Source: Saprospiraceae bacterium (GTDB lineage: Bacteria; Bacteroidota; Bacteroidia; Chitinophagales; Saprospiraceae). From it: a DNA stretch of 64,000 bases. Within the stretch, counting starts at the first letter, position 1; every line of letters begins with the position of its first letter. The stretch is from NCBI GenBank assembly GCA_020629315.1, contig JAHDDO010000006.1, positions 62,001 to 126,000 on the forward strand. The letters run 5' to 3'. Position numbers and translations under genes: made by a program. Below, piece by piece: positions 61,203 through 64,000 of this stretch. The notes below the pieces were generated by a model. That model was not told where the DNA came from, searched no databases, and saw only the letters and a list, made by a program, of their open reading frames with translations.

Positions 61203-64000
61203 TTATCTTACTCTCGTCAACGTGATACCGGACCTTTGATTTTTACTTTCAATTTGAAGTAACAATACCCCATAGTGCCCTTCCACCATAGATCCAGTTA
61301 AGGGTACATTTTGTTTTCCTTTCTCTAGATAAAGCGTGTTGCTATACACTACCTGAGCTAGATTATTATAAATTTTAATCGTATGACTTCCAGCTTCTGG
61401 TACGTCTACAATTAGTTGTGACTTATCCATAAAAGGGTTAGGGTAGGCCATTGCGATTTCCAATGAGTTAGCTATCTCTAATCCATTCCTAATAGCTAAT
61501 CTTTCTGTTTCGAGAGAAGCATTATACCATTCAGGAGCTAATGTGTTTGTCACTAGTTTGGCTTCTCTCACACCCTGCAAGCGTAGCATAGTTCCCCCTT
61601 TGTCCACTGTGATTAGTTTATCACTAGCTATACTGATATGAGCTATGCCGTCGGTGATTTCATAGAACAGACTTGTGTTTTCAAATACGGAAGACTGAAT
61701 AGCAAAATCCTCTATTGAAGCCACTGGAACAGAAAACTGCATTCCATACCCCATAGTCAATTTCGAAGCAATAAGATCTATCCCATCCATTGTTTTCTTG
61801 TATTCCAATGTCATTCCTGCGGTTCTCGTATCGCTATCTCCAGTAAACGCCACGGAGTTATTTACATCTCCAATTTTTACCCCTATCATATCCATCTCCT
61901 GTGCATCCTGATCAAAATCAGGAAAGGCAAGATATTCATCAAAGTTCCATGGTTGCATAGGGTCACTAAAGCTCTGCTCTGCATTTACAAATATCCAAGA
62001 GTCATTATCAGGGAAATCATCATAGATACCCAAGATTATCTTTCTAATTTCTGTTAGGTCAATGGCCGTAATGGTTTGACTTTTATTTACATCTGCTGCC
62101 ATGAGTTTATACGGTGAAGACAAATCTTCAATACCCAATATGTGACGTTGGATGATAATAATGTCAAGTGTCGATATTCCATTTTTATGCTCAATGTCAT
62201 GTTCTGCAGTCAGCATATAATCTTTGTACATTTCTAGCGAAGAAAACGCATAGGTACCTTCATTATCCGAAGGGATCATTTGTTCATCTTCATTTGAACC
62301 TAGATAAACATTAACATTGGACAACTCTACAGCATCTTCCGTAATTAAACGCCCAGAGATGGATCCGGTAGTTGGTAGAGGCGGACACAAGTTGTAATTA
62401 TCTTGAACATCTAGGTAAGTGATACACACGGATTGATTTCCAAAGTCATCTGTTACCCAAAGCTCAATCGTATTTTCTCCTATATGAGCACAACCGAACG
62501 TAGCAACGGTGCTATCTAAGTCAGTTCCAGAGAACGAGAATTGATAGTCACTGCATTCGTCTGTACTACTTGCATTAAACAAGTCAACCTCAGCCATAAC
62601 CATAGGAATAGAATCTCCGTCTATAACCATCACATTTAGGTTAGCGGCTATTCCAAACTTACAAGCAGCCGTAGGTGCTTTGCAATCTATCACAGATAAG
62701 ACAGTTGTACAAGTGCTATCATTTCCGCATTTATCATCGACATTCCAAACTAAGTCATATTCTCCAAAATCAAGTGTAGCCAAAAAGGAAGATGTATTTC
62801 CTGTAAGGTCTGCCACACCATCACCATCGGTATCTAAGCCATAATTATATTCCAAATCAGCGGCATTCGTACAATCATCAGTCGCTGGTAGAGAAACAGA
62901 CATATTAGCTTGACACGTTTCTGGATCCACACAAACTTCTAATTCGTCAGGACAACCGCCGATAAAGCTCGGTGGAATCGTGTTCACCAAGGTGAAATAT
63001 TGTGTGTCTCTCCATATTCCAACCTCTGGATCGGCCATACTCACATACTGACACCAATCCATAACAGTAAATCGTTTTCTTATAATAAGGCACCCTGAAT
63101 TAGGGGTATCAAATGTGTCCGTCTCTGTAGAAATAGCAACCATACTACAATTGTCGCCGGCTATTTGTGGTCCAGGTGAGGTACTAGGATTAGTTTCCGC
63201 TACACAATTATCGTAGTTAATTGTCATATCTACAGGCCAAGTGATATCAGTTTCATCAAAAGGATCTGTATCAATAATATGTATTACCTGAAGACAACTC
63301 GCTGATTGTCCAAGTACATCAGTGACTGTAACCGTACGCTCAATACTTCCTGTATTGCAATCATTTCTAATATCGTTTATGGATTCTGAGATTATGGCAC
63401 CATCAGGACAAGGACTGGTAAACACACCATCTAAAAATGATGGGTCAGGATCTAAACCGTCGTCCATTATAGTTATAATAGTTGCATCAGCAGGATCTGC
63501 ATGCAAGGTGCCAAAATCAAACATATCGGATGTGTCAATGGGAAATTCACATGAGACGGTTATACCATCTGGACATCTTACATTGTACGGCTCGATCATC
63601 TTAGTTTCGACAGGCACCATACAGCTAGATTCATTACCCGAGTCATCAGTCACCGTTGCCATTACCATTAATGTGTCGCCAGCAGCAAAATTTGCCACAT
63701 CTTCACAACACAATACTACCGTCATATCATCAGGTGGCGTAGAGCAACCTGGCGTCATTCTTTCAATAGTGTGAGAAACTACGCTACCGCACAGGTCCTC
63801 TAGTGGCATATTAATTATATCATCATAGTCTATGGTTGCTTCATCACTGGAGAGCACTACACACAGATCTGGATTACAAGAAAGCATTGGGCCTTCTCCG
63901 TCAACAATCGTTATAGTTTGTGGCTCAGCTGCTGAAACAAGGCCACACTCATTTGTAGCGGTCCACATAATTACATGATCACCGATGCCAAACGGACCCG
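61203..64000 (-). CDS. Large secreted multidomain protein with dockerin-like region and T9SS sorting domain, 5' part outside
   Basis: At least 931 residues; the frame is open to the right edge, so the N terminus is missing and an internal ATG at 63968 is not the start. The visible N-terminal two thirds consist of HYR/Ig-like repeats (CSMVPVETKMIEPYNVRCPDGITVSC, DDKCGNDSTCTTVLSV). A carboxypeptidase-regulatory-like domain follows (SGRLITEDAVELSNVNVYLG), then a dockerin-like pair (TLDIIIIQRHILGI, ADVNKSQTITAIDLTEIRKIILG), and a T9SS type A sorting domain at the C terminus (YPNPFMDKSQLIV). Likely a cell-surface or secreted adhesin-like protein. This repeat set is common in Saprospiria. Confidence 0.88.
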   Translation of the reverse strand, partial: GPFGIGDHVIMWTATNECGLVSAAEPQTITIVDGEGPMLSCNPDLCVVLSSDEATIDYDDIINMPLEDLCGSVVSHTIERMTPGCSTPPDDMTVVLCCEDVANFAAGDTLMVMATVTDDSGNESSCMVPVETKMIEPYNVRCPDGITVSCEFPIDTSDMFDFGTLHADPADATIITIMDDGLDPDPSFLDGVFTSPCPDGAIISESINDIRNDCNTGSIERTVTVTDVLGQSASCLQVIHIIDTDPFDETDITWPVDMTINYDNCVAETNPSTSPGPQIAGDNCSMVAISTETDTFDTPNSGCLIIRKRFTVMDWCQYVSMADPEVGIWRDTQYFTLVNTIPPSFIGGCPDELEVCVDPETCQANMSVSLPATDDCTNAADLEYNYGLDTDGDGVADLTGNTSSFLATLDFGEYDLVWNVDDKCGNDSTCTTVLSVIDCKAPTAACKFGIAANLNVMVIDGDSIPMVMAEVDLFNASSTDECSDYQFSFSGTDLDSTVATFGCAHIGENTIELWVTDDFGNQSVCITYLDVQDNYNLCPPLPTTGSISGRLITEDAVELSNVNVYLGSNEDEQMIPSDNEGTYAFSSLEMYKDYMLTAEHDIEHKNGISTLDIIIIQRHILGIEDLSSPYKLMAADVNKSQTITAIDLTEIRKIILGIYDDFPDNDSWIFVNAEQSFSDPMQPWNFDEYLAFPDFDQDAQEMDMIGVKIGDVNNSVAFTGDSDTRTAGMTLEYKKTMDGIDLIASKLTMGYGMQFSVPVASIEDFAIQSSVFENTSLFYEITDGIAHISIASDKLITVDKGGTMLRLQGVREAKLVTNTLAPEWYNASLETERLAIRNGLEIANSLEIAMAYPNPFMDKSQLIVDVPEAGSHTIKIYNNLAQVVYSNTLYLEKGKQNVPLTGSMVEGHYGVLLLQIESKNQRSGITLTRVR

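Noticed and set aside
63966-63968. ATG at 63968 as start of the large secreted protein
   Set aside because: The frame stays open to the window edge and continues an Ig/HYR-like repeat, so the true start is outside.
1-64000. Mobile elements, CRISPR arrays, prophage or defence genes
   Set aside because: No transposase, integrase, phage, Cas or restriction motifs and no regularly spaced repeats were seen.

Overview
The window reads as chromosome from an A+T-rich member of the Bacteroidota, most likely Saprospiria. Type IX secretion (T9SS) parts and cargo are present: a PorP/SprF-like protein, a TPR-PD40-OmpA protein, and secreted proteins with C-terminal sorting domains. So are lineage-typical families (DUF5606, DUF4175, GSCFA, HEAT-repeat cyclophilin) and start-proximal TAnnTTTG boxes of the Bacteroidota sigma-70 type. 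A multidomain secreted protein with a dockerin-like region is cut by the right edge. I see no rRNA, tRNA, CRISPR, prophage, insertion sequence or defence island.

Layout. (1) 1-6471: a tightly packed leftward operon, dtd - mazG-like - ABC permease - PP2C phosphatase - TM2/TPR/SHOCT protein - CBS protein - POTRA/beta-barrel protein - nadK (cut by the left edge). (2) 6472-6892: the only long gene-free stretch, about 78% A+T over 6481-6840, with several DnaA-box-like 9-mers; a weak candidate replication origin. (3) 6893-18413: cox15 rightward, then leftward an M1 peptidase, ybeY, an RsbW-like kinase, a very large DUF4175 protein, a lipoprotein M1 aminopeptidase, a 2Fe-2S ferredoxin and its TrxR-like reductase. 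Two identical perfect parS palindromes lie at 10281 and 10334, the second inside the last codons of ybeY. (4) 18550-29091: comM, DUF5606, a secreted hydrolase, a HEAT/cyclophilin lipoprotein, gcvT, a GbsR-like regulator, DUF1015, an amidohydrolase and a GSCFA protein. (5) 29282-46134: PorP-like protein, bactofilin, AtpZ and a small membrane protein (no ATP synthase genes follow), ftsH and rsfS leftward, then birA-cinA-E2 acyltransferase, the TPR-PD40-OmpA protein, a GHMP kinase, a 51-residue membrane protein, mfd and two bacterial-PH-domain proteins. (6) 46141-64000: ALDH7-type dehydrogenase, RND/MMPL exporter, RNase HII, lipoproteins, T9SS cargo, a DnaE2-like polymerase with a repeated upstream operator candidate, a membrane LytTR regulator, and a periplasmic amidohydrolase with a small lipoprotein.

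The genes are mostly core housekeeping (NAD(P), heme A, glycine cleavage, biotin, ribosome maturation, transcription-coupled repair, proteolysis) mixed with cell-envelope and secretion functions. The most informative signals are non-coding or start-related: the parS pair, the AT-rich candidate origin, the dnaE2 upstream repeats, and an RNase HII gene with no ATG, GTG or TTG start ahead of its catalytic motif.
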